64,000 nucleotides of DNA from Ifrita kowaldi. Taxonomy: Eukaryota; Chordata; Aves; Passeriformes; Cinclosomatidae. The translations under genes and the position numbers were made by a program. The DNA lies in contig VZRS01001522.1 in the NCBI GenBank assembly GCA_013398055.1, positions 930,001 through 994,000 on the forward strand, read 5' to 3'. The notes under the pieces were generated by a model. That model saw only the letters and a program-made list of their open reading frames with translations, searched no databases and had not been told where the DNA came from. This document shows positions 50,048-62,966 of this stretch, piece after piece (position 1 is the first letter of the stretch; each line of letters starts with the position of its first letter).

Positions 50048-50794
50048 TGAGAACTACGGTAATTGAAACAGATGTCTATGTTAACAGCATCGGTCCAGTT
50101 GACCCGATCAATATGGTAAGTTCTGATTATTGACAGAAAAACATCATCTGCATGTTGCTATGGATTAATATTATGAAATAATTCTAATCTCATTCAAATA
50201 AATTTCTTTATTTCTTATTGTGTATTCTTACACTGTTGGATATGATTGTGGTTATCGCAAAGATACATTTAGTCTCTCTGTTTGAAATTGTTGTAATTTT
50301 AAAAATACATTTTTTCTTTTTAAAAAATGAGGTCACACAGAGTGCATTGTATCAGGTCCTTGTTTTAGTTTGTGTTGACCATTTCCACAATTGTTTGTGT
50401 ATACCTGGTTTCTCTCTGGCCTGGTTTGATTTCCTGGAGCTACTCTTTAGAGCCTAAGAAAAGTAACAATTGACACAGCAGTTGTGAACAAAATTATTTT
50501 CAGTGAAGTGATCTGTTGTTTGTTTGCTTTTTCTTCAAATTCATAGGAAGAAAAATTTGAAATTAACTCTTTTGTCTTCCTTTTTCCATTTAGTCTTCTA
50601 TGTCCTTTTCAATGTGTGTGTATACATGGCTGGTTTCTTAGAAGTTGAGCAATGCATCTCACCTGGTTTCTGGTAGACCTGTTGAGCTCTGACCTATCTA
50701 TTTAGTACCAACACTGGAATAACAGCACTTATGAGGAAGTTGAATGTGTGGTATTTTCTTAGTTCTCTTAGATCGTGCATTGTATGAGATCATG
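49926..50794. repeat. 869-base tandem duplicate, copy A (probable assembly artefact)
   Basis: Every line compared by eye matches 50796-51664 at a constant offset of 870. The two copies are separated by a single 'n' at 50795. It includes exon 3 and surrounding intron. Identical intronic copies meeting at one placeholder base are best explained by two overlapping contig ends placed side by side without merging. Confidence 0.93.
50048..50115 (+). CDS. GABRG1: GABRG1 coding exon 3 (68 bases), copy A
   Basis: Preceded by TTTTGTTTAG and followed by GTAAGT. Joined in phase 1 to the previous exon it encodes Val-Arg-Thr-Thr-Val-Ile-Glu-Thr-Asp-Val-Tyr-Val-Asn-Ser-Ile-Gly-Pro-Val-Asp-Pro-Ile-Asn-Met, the first beta strand region of the extracellular domain. 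The 68-base size and ending on ATG before a codon boundary are typical of GABA-A gamma subunit genes. ETDVYVNSIGPVDPINM agrees with gamma-1; gamma-2 has a different residue set here (recalled comparison). The second residue after Arg is Thr where I recall Pro in human gamma-1. The following exon, expected to start with Glu-Tyr-Thr, is not in the window. Confidence 0.94.
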
Positions 50795-50795
50795 N
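50795..50795. other. Single-base assembly placeholder (n) between duplicate copies
   Basis: The only ambiguous base in the region. It sits exactly at the junction of the 869-base copies, marking a contig join. Confidence 0.97.
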
Positions 50796-51664
50796 TTATT
50801 CTGAATCTAATAAAAGGATATCAGATATGCTGTTGTTTTAGTTAAATAAATTAAATTGCACTAACAATGCACAGAGATAATTAAATCTGTAATTATTATG
50901 GTTACTGTTTTGTTTAGTGAGAACTACGGTAATTGAAACAGATGTCTATGTTAACAGCATCGGTCCAGTTGACCCGATCAATATGGTAAGTTCTGATTAT
51001 TGACAGAAAAACATCATCTGCATGTTGCTATGGATTAATATTATGAAATAATTCTAATCTCATTCAAATAAATTTCTTTATTTCTTATTGTGTATTCTTA
51101 CACTGTTGGATATGATTGTGGTTATCGCAAAGATACATTTAGTCTCTCTGTTTGAAATTGTTGTAATTTTAAAAATACATTTTTTCTTTTTAAAAAATGA
51201 GGTCACACAGAGTGCATTGTATCAGGTCCTTGTTTTAGTTTGTGTTGACCATTTCCACAATTGTTTGTGTATACCTGGTTTCTCTCTGGCCTGGTTTGAT
51301 TTCCTGGAGCTACTCTTTAGAGCCTAAGAAAAGTAACAATTGACACAGCAGTTGTGAACAAAATTATTTTCAGTGAAGTGATCTGTTGTTTGTTTGCTTT
51401 TTCTTCAAATTCATAGGAAGAAAAATTTGAAATTAACTCTTTTGTCTTCCTTTTTCCATTTAGTCTTCTATGTCCTTTTCAATGTGTGTGTATACATGGC
51501 TGGTTTCTTAGAAGTTGAGCAATGCATCTCACCTGGTTTCTGGTAGACCTGTTGAGCTCTGACCTATCTATTTAGTACCAACACTGGAATAACAGCACTT
51601 ATGAGGAAGTTGAATGTGTGGTATTTTCTTAGTTCTCTTAGATCGTGCATTGTATGAGATCATG
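50796..51664. repeat. 869-base tandem duplicate, copy B (probable assembly artefact)
   Basis: Second copy of 49926-50794. Sequence unique to the assembly resumes at 51665. If the duplication is false, the true locus is 870 bases shorter than shown. Confidence 0.93.
50918..50985 (+). CDS. GABRG1: GABRG1 exon 3, copy B (probably a false duplicate)
   Basis: Identical to 50048-50115, including acceptor and donor. Splicing both 68-base copies into one mRNA would shift the reading frame, since 68 is not a multiple of three. A real duplicate could only work if the two were used alternatively. The single-n junction makes an assembly error far more likely. It should not be counted as an additional exon. 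Confidence 0.85.
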
Positions 51665-52114
51665 GTGTTGGAGGCTTTAGAAAGGCCTTTTGTCATGACT
51701 TCTGCTCAGGACTAAGACGGGGACTTGCCCTCAGGTTATTTTGAGTTTACCTCCCTTACTTCCCCCCTGCAAAATTGCTGACAGTGTTGAATTTGCATGG
51801 CAGAGAAGAATTTTGTTCAGAGGCTGGAGCATGCAAATGCAGGGGGCTTCTGCATTTTCTGAGAGAGCAGCAATTCTCAATTATTGTTGAGGATCTTGTG
51901 GTTCAGATGTACGTCATCATGTGTGGGTGGGGAATAGTGACTTTCGGTAATGGGAAGCCAAGCAAGAAAAACCAGTGGTACTTAGATACTGTGGATAAAG
52001 GGGCAGGTCTGTGGCAAAGGATATTCATTGTAGCATCGTGGTCTAACAAGCTTAGGGCTGTCATTACCTGGGGCTGTGGCAGGGAAGTCCATGTCTCAGG
52101 CCAGGACTGTATGT

Positions 52115-53397
52115 AATGGAATGTGTGACAGAGCATAAGAGTGATGGAGTGGGGAAAATTTTCCAGCTTCCATGTCTGGTGTAAGTGGTATTTTTTCAAT
52201 CTCCCTTCTGTGGTATTTCTGTTTTGGTTCTCTCTGTCCAATCCTCTTCTGAAGGAACTTACTGTGGAAGCAGACTGTGAGGATGTGTATGGAGGATCTA
52301 GTGAGTGGTAGAGACTTCTTTTTCCAGTAACCTATGTAAGCTCTTTAGCCTGTGGCCAGTAGGTATTGCACACACTGGAACTGAACATGAGAAATGCCTA
52401 CAGATTCAGTTTTCTAGTTTTAAAGAGCCAGCACATGGCTGGCTTTGCAGAATAACCCTGCCTCATCTCCCATGCCCTCCTCTTGTCTCTGCAGCCACTG
52501 GGCATTCTTCCAGTTATGGTTCAGCTGTGAACCACGACCTCTCCTGTGCCCACAGCTGCCTTTTGCTTGCTCAGCCCAGAGCCTGGGAGTATCAGCCATG
52601 GAACTATTTCATGTCAGTTATTTGGAGGTCTCTCCACATCTGCTAGAACTGTGCTCAAGCTGGGTTGTGATGTCCTTGCCATGCTGCTAGTAAAAGCCAG
52701 TCATCCTGCTTTATAGTCCAAGGTAAGGATTGGCATCCTACTGGAAATTACTTCACTAGAGAGAGGGATCCGATTATTTAATAATGTGTATTAACTGGAT
52801 GTTTCTCTCCAACCTTCTGATTTCTCTTAAAAGAAAAAAAAATAATGAAGTATGCCACCAAAGGGTAATAAGGTAAATGTTACTAAGGTGTAGAACTTTA
52901 AAAACAATTCTAGTCTTTCTAAAAATGGACAGAAAACTACTTAGCAATTTAAATTACAGTCTAAAACCACTGTGGCCTTCGTAAAAGGCCAATTGCTTTC
53001 ACTGGCCTTGGACTTCAAGAACATGGCTTGTATGAGCATCTGACTTCAGTACAGAGATTAAACATTCATAAAAATAAGTAAAACCATATATTTGAAAATA
53101 ATTTGATTAGAGTTTCAAAAAAAAGTTTTTATTCTGGGGAACAACATTCTCAGCAAAATAAATAGTAACAAATTTTACCCTGTGAGCTCTCTTTATGGGA
53201 GCTGTTGGTTTCATTAAAAAGGCACTTTCCCTGGAGTCAACACTGTTTGAGATTTTTAACCAATAATCCAAAAATTGCTTCTATTTCAAGGGCTGTCCTT
53301 AGCCCCTTATTTGATTACTTAATAAGAGAATATGTTTTCTGTGATTTCCAATCCCCATTTGCCATATGGCAATTCACACTGGCAAATGATGTCCTTT
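52115..53397. repeat. 1283-base tandem duplicate, copy A (probable assembly artefact)
   Basis: Repeats at 53399-54681 with a constant offset of 1284, separated by one 'n' at 53398. Noncoding intron sequence; a 113-codon open frame within it (52305-52646) is duplicated along with it and has no recognised domain. Same signature as the duplication at 49926-51664. Confidence 0.93.
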
Positions 53398-53398
53398 N
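53398..53398. other. Single-base assembly placeholder (n) between duplicate copies
   Basis: Ambiguous base exactly at the junction of the two 1283-base copies. Confidence 0.97.
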
Positions 53399-54681
53399 AA
53401 TGGAATGTGTGACAGAGCATAAGAGTGATGGAGTGGGGAAAATTTTCCAGCTTCCATGTCTGGTGTAAGTGGTATTTTTTCAATCTCCCTTCTGTGGTAT
53501 TTCTGTTTTGGTTCTCTCTGTCCAATCCTCTTCTGAAGGAACTTACTGTGGAAGCAGACTGTGAGGATGTGTATGGAGGATCTAGTGAGTGGTAGAGACT
53601 TCTTTTTCCAGTAACCTATGTAAGCTCTTTAGCCTGTGGCCAGTAGGTATTGCACACACTGGAACTGAACATGAGAAATGCCTACAGATTCAGTTTTCTA
53701 GTTTTAAAGAGCCAGCACATGGCTGGCTTTGCAGAATAACCCTGCCTCATCTCCCATGCCCTCCTCTTGTCTCTGCAGCCACTGGGCATTCTTCCAGTTA
53801 TGGTTCAGCTGTGAACCACGACCTCTCCTGTGCCCACAGCTGCCTTTTGCTTGCTCAGCCCAGAGCCTGGGAGTATCAGCCATGGAACTATTTCATGTCA
53901 GTTATTTGGAGGTCTCTCCACATCTGCTAGAACTGTGCTCAAGCTGGGTTGTGATGTCCTTGCCATGCTGCTAGTAAAAGCCAGTCATCCTGCTTTATAG
54001 TCCAAGGTAAGGATTGGCATCCTACTGGAAATTACTTCACTAGAGAGAGGGATCCGATTATTTAATAATGTGTATTAACTGGATGTTTCTCTCCAACCTT
54101 CTGATTTCTCTTAAAAGAAAAAAAAATAATGAAGTATGCCACCAAAGGGTAATAAGGTAAATGTTACTAAGGTGTAGAACTTTAAAAACAATTCTAGTCT
54201 TTCTAAAAATGGACAGAAAACTACTTAGCAATTTAAATTACAGTCTAAAACCACTGTGGCCTTCGTAAAAGGCCAATTGCTTTCACTGGCCTTGGACTTC
54301 AAGAACATGGCTTGTATGAGCATCTGACTTCAGTACAGAGATTAAACATTCATAAAAATAAGTAAAACCATATATTTGAAAATAATTTGATTAGAGTTTC
54401 AAAAAAAAGTTTTTATTCTGGGGAACAACATTCTCAGCAAAATAAATAGTAACAAATTTTACCCTGTGAGCTCTCTTTATGGGAGCTGTTGGTTTCATTA
54501 AAAAGGCACTTTCCCTGGAGTCAACACTGTTTGAGATTTTTAACCAATAATCCAAAAATTGCTTCTATTTCAAGGGCTGTCCTTAGCCCCTTATTTGATT
54601 ACTTAATAAGAGAATATGTTTTCTGTGATTTCCAATCCCCATTTGCCATATGGCAATTCACACTGGCAAATGATGTCCTTT
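53399..54681. repeat. 1283-base tandem duplicate, copy B (probable assembly artefact)
   Basis: Second copy of 52115-53397. New sequence resumes at 54682. The real intron is probably 1284 bases shorter than displayed. Confidence 0.93.
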
Positions 54682-55099
54682 AACTATTAAGCTTGGATAC
54701 AACATGACATAGAGGGTATTTTTTCTGACAGTGATGCTGAAGCAGCATATCAAGGGAGTATGTTTTTCTGAAAGCTTTAGAGAACACATACTATAGAGGA
54801 AACAGATTTGTTTTTTTAATTGTCTATTTTCCTCTTGCTATTTGATCGACTTCCACTTTTGTAATTGAGGTCTATGCGTGACATTCATTAGAACTTGATT
54901 TTGAAGGCTGATGTATTTTGGTGCAACATTTTAGATGCTATAGTCACCCCATGATTAAGGTATATTTTGCTTGAACTTGTGACCTCTTCAGGCATCTGCA
55001 ACCTGAGGAAACACTTTTAACAAGTGTCTGGATCAGTAGAGTGTTTAGGCTTAAAATACTAAGTCTAAAAATTTTTGAATCTGTCTTTTAGAGCTAACC

Positions 55100-56405
55100 T
55101 GTGCTATGCACTGTGCAACAACCATTTAAAATGCAGCTAAGTGCCATTACATGGCACGTGCAGGACTACCAGGGTATCAAGCCCAGCCAACGTGGATTTG
55201 TGAAAGTAAGATCCGGCTTGACCAACCTGGTCTCCTTCTATGACAAAATGACCAGCTTAGTTGACGAGGGAAAGGCTGTGGTCTGTCTAGACTTCAGTAT
55301 AATATTTGACACCATCTCCCACAGCATCCTCTTGGAAAAACTGGATGGGTGAACTCTAGAATGGGTAAAAAACTGTCTGGCTGACTGGTCCCAGAGAGTT
55401 ATGGCACATGGAGCTCAATTCAGTTGGCAGCCAGTTGCTAGCAGTGTTCCCCAGGGGTGGATACTGGGGCAAGTTCTGTCTTTTTTGATGATCTGGATGA
55501 GGGGATCAAGTGCACCTTCAGTAAATTTGCAGATGACACTAAGTTGAGTGGGAGTGTTCATCTGCTTGAGGGTAGGAAGGCTCTACAGAGAGACTTGGAC
55601 GAACTTGATCAATTGGCCAAGGACAACTGCAGGAAGTTCAACAAGGCCAAGTGCCAGGTCCTGCACTTGGGTCACAACAACCCCAGGCAGTGCTACAGAC
55701 TGGGGTAAGAGTGGCTTGAGAGCTGTGCAGCAGAAAGGGACTTGGGAGTGCTGGTTGACAGCAGTTGAACGTGAGCCAGTGTGTGCCCAGGTGCCATCCT
55801 GGCCCGTATCAGCAATAGTGTGGCCAGCAGGACCAGGGCAGTGATTGTCCCCCTGTGCTTGGCACTGGTGAGGCTGCACCTTGACTGCTTCAGTTCTGGG
55901 TCCTTCACTTCAAAAAGGACATTGAGGTGCTGGAGCATGTGCAGCAAAGTGCAGCAAGGCTTATGAAAGATCTAGAAAACCTGTCTTAGGAGGAACAGCT
56001 GAGAGAGCTGGGTTTGTTTACTCTCGAGAAGAGATTGCTCAGGGGGAAGGAACCTCATCACTTGGTGCAACTCCCTGAAAGGAGGTTGTAGTGTAGCAGG
56101 GTCCAGTCTCTTTTACTGTTCCTACAGTGGGAGGACAAGAGGAACTGGCCTCAAGGTGAGGCAGGTGATACTCAGATTGGATATTGAAAAACTTTTTTCA
56201 CTGTTTGAATGGTCAGGCATTGGAATAGGCTGCCTGGGGAGGTGGTGGAGTCACCATCAGCAGTCACCTGGAAGTGTTTAGAAGGTGTCTGGATCTGATA
56301 CTGGGTGATGTGGTTTACTGGTTTAGGGGCTACAGTTCTGGGTTGGTGGTCAGACTTGATGATCTTACAGCTTTCTTCCAACCTTGATGATTTGATGATT
56401 CTAAG
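55100..56405 (+). mobile_element. CR1 LINE fragment: reverse transcriptase to 3' tail
   Basis: Starting near 55140 the translation gives Thr-Trp-His-Val-Gln-Asp, Leu-Thr-Asn-Leu-Val-Ser-Phe-Tyr-Asp-Lys, then Cys-Leu-Asp-Phe-Ser-Ile-Ile-Phe-Asp-Thr (RT block with the first catalytic Asp). Later, after frame breaks, Phe-Ala-Asp-Asp-Thr-Lys-Leu at about 55526-55546 carries the second catalytic pair. Gln-Val-Leu-His-Leu-Gly follows, then the C-terminal region and a 3' tail ending GATGATTTGATGATTCTAAG near 56403. An in-frame stop at 55350 and several frameshifts show it is inactive. It is the most complete RT-bearing CR1 copy in the window. Confidence 0.92.
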
Positions 56406-59400
56406 TGCATTTTTATTAGCAAAATCTTGATCCTCAGCAGCTCTGCAGTAGTCTAGGAATTTCTTTACAGAGTTTAGATATGCAGTGGGTATTTAGAGCC
56501 TATTTTTACTCTATATTGAACATTATAAGTAGAAGTATTTTGCTTTTACTGCCTTTCTCCTTCCAAGCTAGGCCCAAGATGAAAAGCAACCATTGTTTGG
56601 TGGTGATCGAAATAGCAGAGTCAGATATATGGTCCCAGTGCAAAAATGCATGTTGGTCCATGCTGCCTGTTGGCCTCATTAGCTTCCTCTGCCCTGTATT
56701 CATCCCCCAAACCCTATGTATTCATAAATATGCAAAGTTTTGTGCTACTGGTGCCCCAAGCTGTCCAGGGGAGAACCATGCCAGCACCACAGCTTTTGTG
56801 GTTTGACAAGACTGTTCAAGTGTGCAATTCAGTTGGCTGGGAGAGGCATGGCACCCCTCCAAGACATTTTTGCCTTCCTTTAACTAAGAGAAGACCTTTT
56901 CTTGCAATTTCTGTTTGATCAAAACTCTCATGACAAAAAAGAATAATACCACAAATCAGAGAAATTTTTTGAGAAGGAATGCGGGAGCAGTTCCTTAAGT
57001 AAAATGCAGAATTGCATCGTGTCAAAAATGAAGAGCAGAGTTTGTACTTTCCCTCTATTTGATGTATATTTACTCAAGTTTCATATACTAAATAGTTAGA
57101 AAGAAGCAGATTGTTTCTGTAGAGATGCACAGATACTGTGACTGATAGACTAAAAACTGAAAGTGCTCCACCAGACTGTCTATATCTGTCTGTACAAAAC
57201 TGCATGCATATATAAATATGTAGGTTTACAGAAACAAAATGATGTTTTTAAATTCCTTTGCTTTTTAACATGTTTCTAAGTCATGACTTAACACTTTGAA
57301 GCATTCTGATATTATTGCCATTTTAGTGTGTTTGAGTGCTACTATTTTTTATTTCCCTTCCTGTGGATCAGATGATGCTCTGTATTCCCTTTTTGTATTT
57401 CTTACTGGAACTTGCTGTTAGAAGGTCCAATCTGAAAATTCCAGGATAAATTTTTAGGACTGCACTTCACTGGAGCCGTTCAGTTTCCTTGTTATTTTCC
57501 AACATTTCTCTTCTGTGGATAGTATACCTTTTGTCACATGATCTTTGCTTATTATCCATTGAAGGCTACTGTGATTGCAGGCTGAAGCCATACTTTAAAG
57601 CCTACCACTCTAATTTTTCACAAGAGAGCTAAACCACTTAGAAAATCAGATACTCACAGAGTATACAGTATGCTACTTTGGTAGGCAGACTGCATGGCCT
57701 GGACATTGGTAGGATACAATTTTTCTTGACATGTTGTACCATTTATGACTTTATGTAGAATGGTGGTGAATTTTAAGTATCCTTTGACTTCTAAATTCCA
57801 GTTCATTCTCTAGTTGCAGTAACTAGCTGCAGATTTTTTAAAAAAATTTTTTGAAGATATTCAAGTATCAATGGGATCAGTATCCTAAAACAGATTACTC
57901 AACACTATTGTGCATGTGGAGGATACTTTGTGGCCAGGTGTGTCACTGCACTTATTCTACCGGTCACTAAATGTGTATTGAAGATTTGAAGGTTTGTACT
58001 CTTACTTCACAATGCAATTCAATTTACACGAAGTACACTAGAGTATAAGTAATCATGACCTGAAGATACATTGCCTGAAGGTGTCCTGAAATCCAGTACT
58101 TAAAGATGCACACTCTTTCTGTGCATTCTTCTGCAAAACAAGGTAGTTTAAACTCTGGTTTTGAATTATATTAAGTGTTGTGTTACTCAGTGGTACTGGA
58201 TTTAGCAAGGCCCTGATCATGCAGATACCTAGTCAGTTTACATGTGTGAACATTGACTTCACACGTCACCTTGACTTAAGGATTTAACAAATGCTATAGA
58301 AAAAATCTGAAGTAAGAGTTGTCCAGAAGGAAAGATGTGAACTCTCTGTCTCCCTACTTGTCTGACCATTACAGAGCTCTGTGGCTAAATGAACACAGTT
58401 CCGCACAAGAAATGTAAACACAGTAAATCAGTGTGCATACTATTGCAAATGCTGCAATAGGTGCAATAATTCAGGACTGGGTGAACGCTGTTTGATAGGT
58501 CTTGTTTGTGAAATGCACCTGAAGCTTTTCCTGGAGGTTAGAACTGCTTTCATGTTTGAAGAAATTGTTTTGAGGAGAACCACTGTCTCCATGAGCTTTA
58601 TACAGACTGACTGAAAGGAAGATCATGAGGGATGCACTTTGGCCTGTATTTGAGAATTTATGAGGTTTCCTAGGTTGTGGTCATTCATTGTGCAAGCAAT
58701 GGAAATTTTTGGAAAGTCAAGTGTGTGCACTTTATGCAAATTGGTTTAGTTTTCTTTCAAATGGCAGGAATTCTGTGATCAATTTGTTCATAAAACAGGA
58801 CAAAAGAACCAGCAAGCTTTTGAATATTACGTGCTTCTTACTGTACAGCATCTTCTTTGAAATAAGCTAATATTTTTTTTCCCAGCTTACTCTGTTATTT
58901 CAATTAGGGAAGATAGATTACAATCATTGTAAAGCCTGTCAGCACTGCAAATGATCACGGTTAATTGGCTTGCTCAGATGACTGTTTGAGATTGATGGAC
59001 ACTGTTCATTTACAGCAGCTGAGTAAATACTCCTTCAGTAGGCTTGAGCATTGTTTTTTTCTGTTATGGAGTATATTTAAAAGTCAAACCCCGTATTTCT
59101 GCTGGCATTTCTTATGTTACCAGCTCTAGAAGCTAAATGATACTTCACAAGTACAATTTCATGATTGTTCTCTTTTTTTTCCCCCCTATGAATATTAGCT
59201 TAAATTGATTAATCTGGTTCTTGCAGTTTGGTTACTGCTATTGCAAGGTAACTCTAAGCTTGTCTTGTTCAGGGAGAATTGGTCAAATACACGCAGTATT
59301 CTGCCCATACTGGCTCAGCATAGCAGTTCCTGTGTTGCTCCCAAATTCTGTGATCAGTTTGAAGGGAATGGTGAGGGATGAGGGAAAATGCAGCTACTGT

Positions 59401-62400
59401 ACAACTGACAAATGCTGCTGTAGCGTTCTGAAACCAAAGCAGAGAACAGGCATCTTTTCAGTCACCACTTTAAACAGCATTCAGTATTTTTTCTGTTTTT
59501 AGCTGCAGTTTACCCATTGTCCCTCAATAGGTATGAAGCCAGGAGAGGTTCCACACAAATCACCAGGAAAATCTATGCTCTTTGCTGTAAAATATGGCCC
59601 GATTTCTGTGTGCCATATAATAGCAATGTTATTATGTAAGGCTGCAGTATTTTTGTGCTGTGGTTGGTTTTTAAATCTTAGATTAGTTCATGCTTTAGGA
59701 AATACTGGTTTCGTATTGTACCATTGCATCACTTAAGCCACAGCTGGCATGGTTGCAGTAATGATAATAATCAATATAGTAATAGTACTACTATTACTAC
59801 AACTACTGTTTATTTTTTCTTCACTCCCCTGATTGGAAATCCAGTTTACATCATTTCAGATTCTTAGCATTCACAGCCAGAGCAATAACCAAACTGCCTC
59901 TGAAGTATCCATGATTTCAGATGTAAGTGTTCTGTAGTTGCATAGGGCTGATCTTCGATTCTTTAATTTGTTAAAGAAATGGCAGAAGTGCTGAGCTGTG
60001 AATGTGAGTAGGGCTAGACAACAATTCTGAAAAAGCTTGCTTTTTATCTGTAGTCAGTCTGTGTGTTGTGATAAAGTCTCTTAGTTTCTTGTGTTCCTAA
60101 CACTTGATCAATTTAAGTATTGACGTGAATATATTTCGTAAAGCTCTTCCTTTGGTGCTTCTGCACAGTACATCTTCCATGGTCATCTTCTCCTGCTCTC
60201 AGTTCTTTCTTGGAAGTTTCGTGCACAAATTCAGCCACCTTTCTGTGACAGTTGCTTGCTATTCTGTGTCTCCTTTTGTCCAGTCTAAAATACTGTCTTG
60301 TGTCTCTCATATGTGTTCTCAGTTGTTTCATTAGCTCAGTATGACAGAATCACATCTTTAAAGCTTGCAACTTTTCACCTCTTTCTCACTCTCAGTTGCG
60401 GTGTATAATCACTATTCTATGTCACTGAGGACTGAAATCTAAAACTTTTCTGATGTGATAGGTCTTGGAACCAGGAGTAGGGTCTCAGTTTTAGACTTTC
60501 AAATTCTGAATGCAAAAGGATTTTATATTTATTTATTTTTTAATCCATGACATGGAAACTCTTGTCCAAATTCCCATTGTTATGCTAATGTATTTCTGTA
60601 ACCTTTCCAGCTGCAGCTTGGCTCCACTTGTGTCATCTGGAGATGTCCTACAGATAGAATTTTCCACTTTTTCTACTGACTTATCTCTTGCTTAAGTTCT
60701 TCGTCTTCTCTTTCATTGGATCTCACACATAAACTGTTCCCTTTCGCTTTCAAGGTACTTCAAAACCTGTCCTCAGCGATTTTTAGTTGATGATTTTTTT
60801 TTCTCAAGAGACCATTTCCTGCCTCAGATCTTGCTAGTTTCTGCTCCCATACTTTCAACTTTTCATATCAATTTCTACCAAGCTGCCCTTTATGCTTGAA
60901 AGAAACTTTCTATAAATGTCTGCAAAGCCACTTCATTGTTTCTCATTATGTTTCTGTTTAAACTTACTTTTTCTTTTGTTCATTTCCTGGTTTTTTTTTC
61001 CTCTGTGAAGGTTAAAAATTATCACAAAGAATTAAGCTTGTGTTGTGCTAAAGTTGCTATCTGTAATTATGCCCCCGTTGGCTTTCCAAATCCTGTTTTT
61101 TATGTAAAATTCAAACCATAAGCTCCTTGCAGAGGCTATGTATCCTGTATAAGCAGTATTGAGTGCCTGCACAGTTCAGCTGTGATCTGACATGATCTAA
61201 ATCAAGTGTAATGTTAAGGTAAGTATTACACAGCACTTCATTAAGAGGGTAAAGGTATTGACTAGTGTTAAAGTTAACCCAAACAGCACTTTACTCCTCC
61301 TTTTCACCCCTAAGCTGCACAGACTACTTGTCTGCTCTGATGTAAGGTTTATTGTTACTTCCTGTGCCCTAATATCCTCTCCAAATACTTTGTCTTGTTC
61401 AGCTGTATGGTGTCCCTTGTGTCTGCAGCTAAGACAAGCTGCATTTAGTTTTCTGTCTGTACCTCTTACTTCTGTGTCAGCTATAAGATAAATACTTTGA
61501 AGAACATTACACACCTGTTCTTTGTTATTAATTCCTTATCTGTCTGTCTATATGGACATAGGTTGTGCTGCATTCCAGTTGTGGGAATAATTTGGCTGGC
61601 CTAGGTTTGAGCTGGGTTTTGGGGAAGAGAGGCAGAGGGTGTGCTTTGATTGTTGCAACAGCTTGTTGCAATGGAGGCTGACCTCAGCAATGGCTCTTAT
61701 CGCAGAGGATTTCATGGCTGTCTCTGCTGCTGTGCACCAGCGAAAGCTGCTGTAATTCACTGGCCCCTACAAGGGCTGCTATCAGGATCTGTGCTGACGT
61801 TACAAAACCCCACTCTTAAGAGCCAGGCAGCTACAGCAGGATTTTTCCCCTCACGGCGCATGCTATGGGAAGTTCACTTTGCTGGGAGGGGAGCGGTCTG
61901 GAAGCCCTCTCTTGCAGCAGCATCTCCAAGCTGTTTACCAACAAAGTAGACCTACCCCTGGAAAGAGTGTTTCCTTACTCCCTTGGCAGTAGGAGTGACT
62001 GCACTGACAAAGTAGCTATTAAAAAATGGAATATGCTTTTGCTAATAAGTGAATGCAACTTCACTGCCTGATGATCTTGGCTTTCATTTTACTTTGGTTT
62101 TGTATGATTTTAAATTGCATCAAGTCTTTCACATCTGGGTGCTTATTTAGATCACCCTGGAGAATTCATGTTCAAAACACTTTTTCTTGGGCTATTTTGA
62201 AGTGTGTCATTCACCAGCATACAGTAAGTGTTGACTGAGATGTTGCCTTTTTGAATAACAGTAGTTTCTCTGTTGTAGAGGTTTGTCCCCACAACTGGTT
62301 ATGTTCTTGAGACCAGCATGTAAGCAGAGGCTCCTTTTAGGAAGTTCTTGGTGGCTGTACATGCTCTTATATATTACATATCTTGTATAGTGTAGCAGAT

Positions 62401-62918
62401 GATTGATATTTGGAGCTGATTATTGCCTCATCAATCAGAAAACCAAATAGGTATGCTGTATTTCATGTAGGATCGTGTGTTTTGCAGGAGTTGAAGAGTA
62501 GAAACCAAGCCCTAGGTTTGCCATCAATGTTGGGATTTTGAACCACGGCAGGAAAACGGTGTACTTTAAAGAACAAACAGTAACTGTGCAATTAGTCTTG
62601 CTTTGAAAACATTTGCACCATCCTGAATGTGAAGTATTGTGTTTGAAACTTTATAGTTTATTTATGAAGGGAAACTACAAAATCGTGTCTGCTTGAATAA
62701 TGTACAGCTTTGTTGTTAAAGTTGCCTGTGAGTCCAATTTTGACTAGAGTCTCTCTAATTACAGGACAGTAGATGTAGCTGCTTAATTTAGAAAGTAGAG
62801 TCAATGGAGCTATTGACAATCTCTAAGCCAAACCCTTAATCCATACCAATATTTATTCCTGGGTTTTTGATATATGTTTATTTATGTATGTTTGGTGGCT
62901 GGTTTGTTTTTATTTTTG

Positions 62919-62966
62919 TGGGTTTTTTTTTTTTTTTTTTTGTTGGGGGTTTTTTTTTTTCTTTTT
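62919..62966. repeat. T-rich low-complexity tract before the second gap
   Basis: Runs of T broken by GTTGGGGG and a C. It directly abuts the N gap, so base quality here is likely poor. Confidence 0.85.

Noticed and set aside
50048..50985. Exon 3 as a pair of mutually exclusive or lineage-specific duplicated exons
   Set aside because: The copies, including hundreds of intronic bases, look identical and meet at a single n; there is no divergence that real duplicated exons would show. An assembly overlap is simpler.
52305..53930. Two identical 113-codon open frames as a tandem gene family
   Set aside because: They are the same sequence repeated by the single-n duplication and have no recognised domain.
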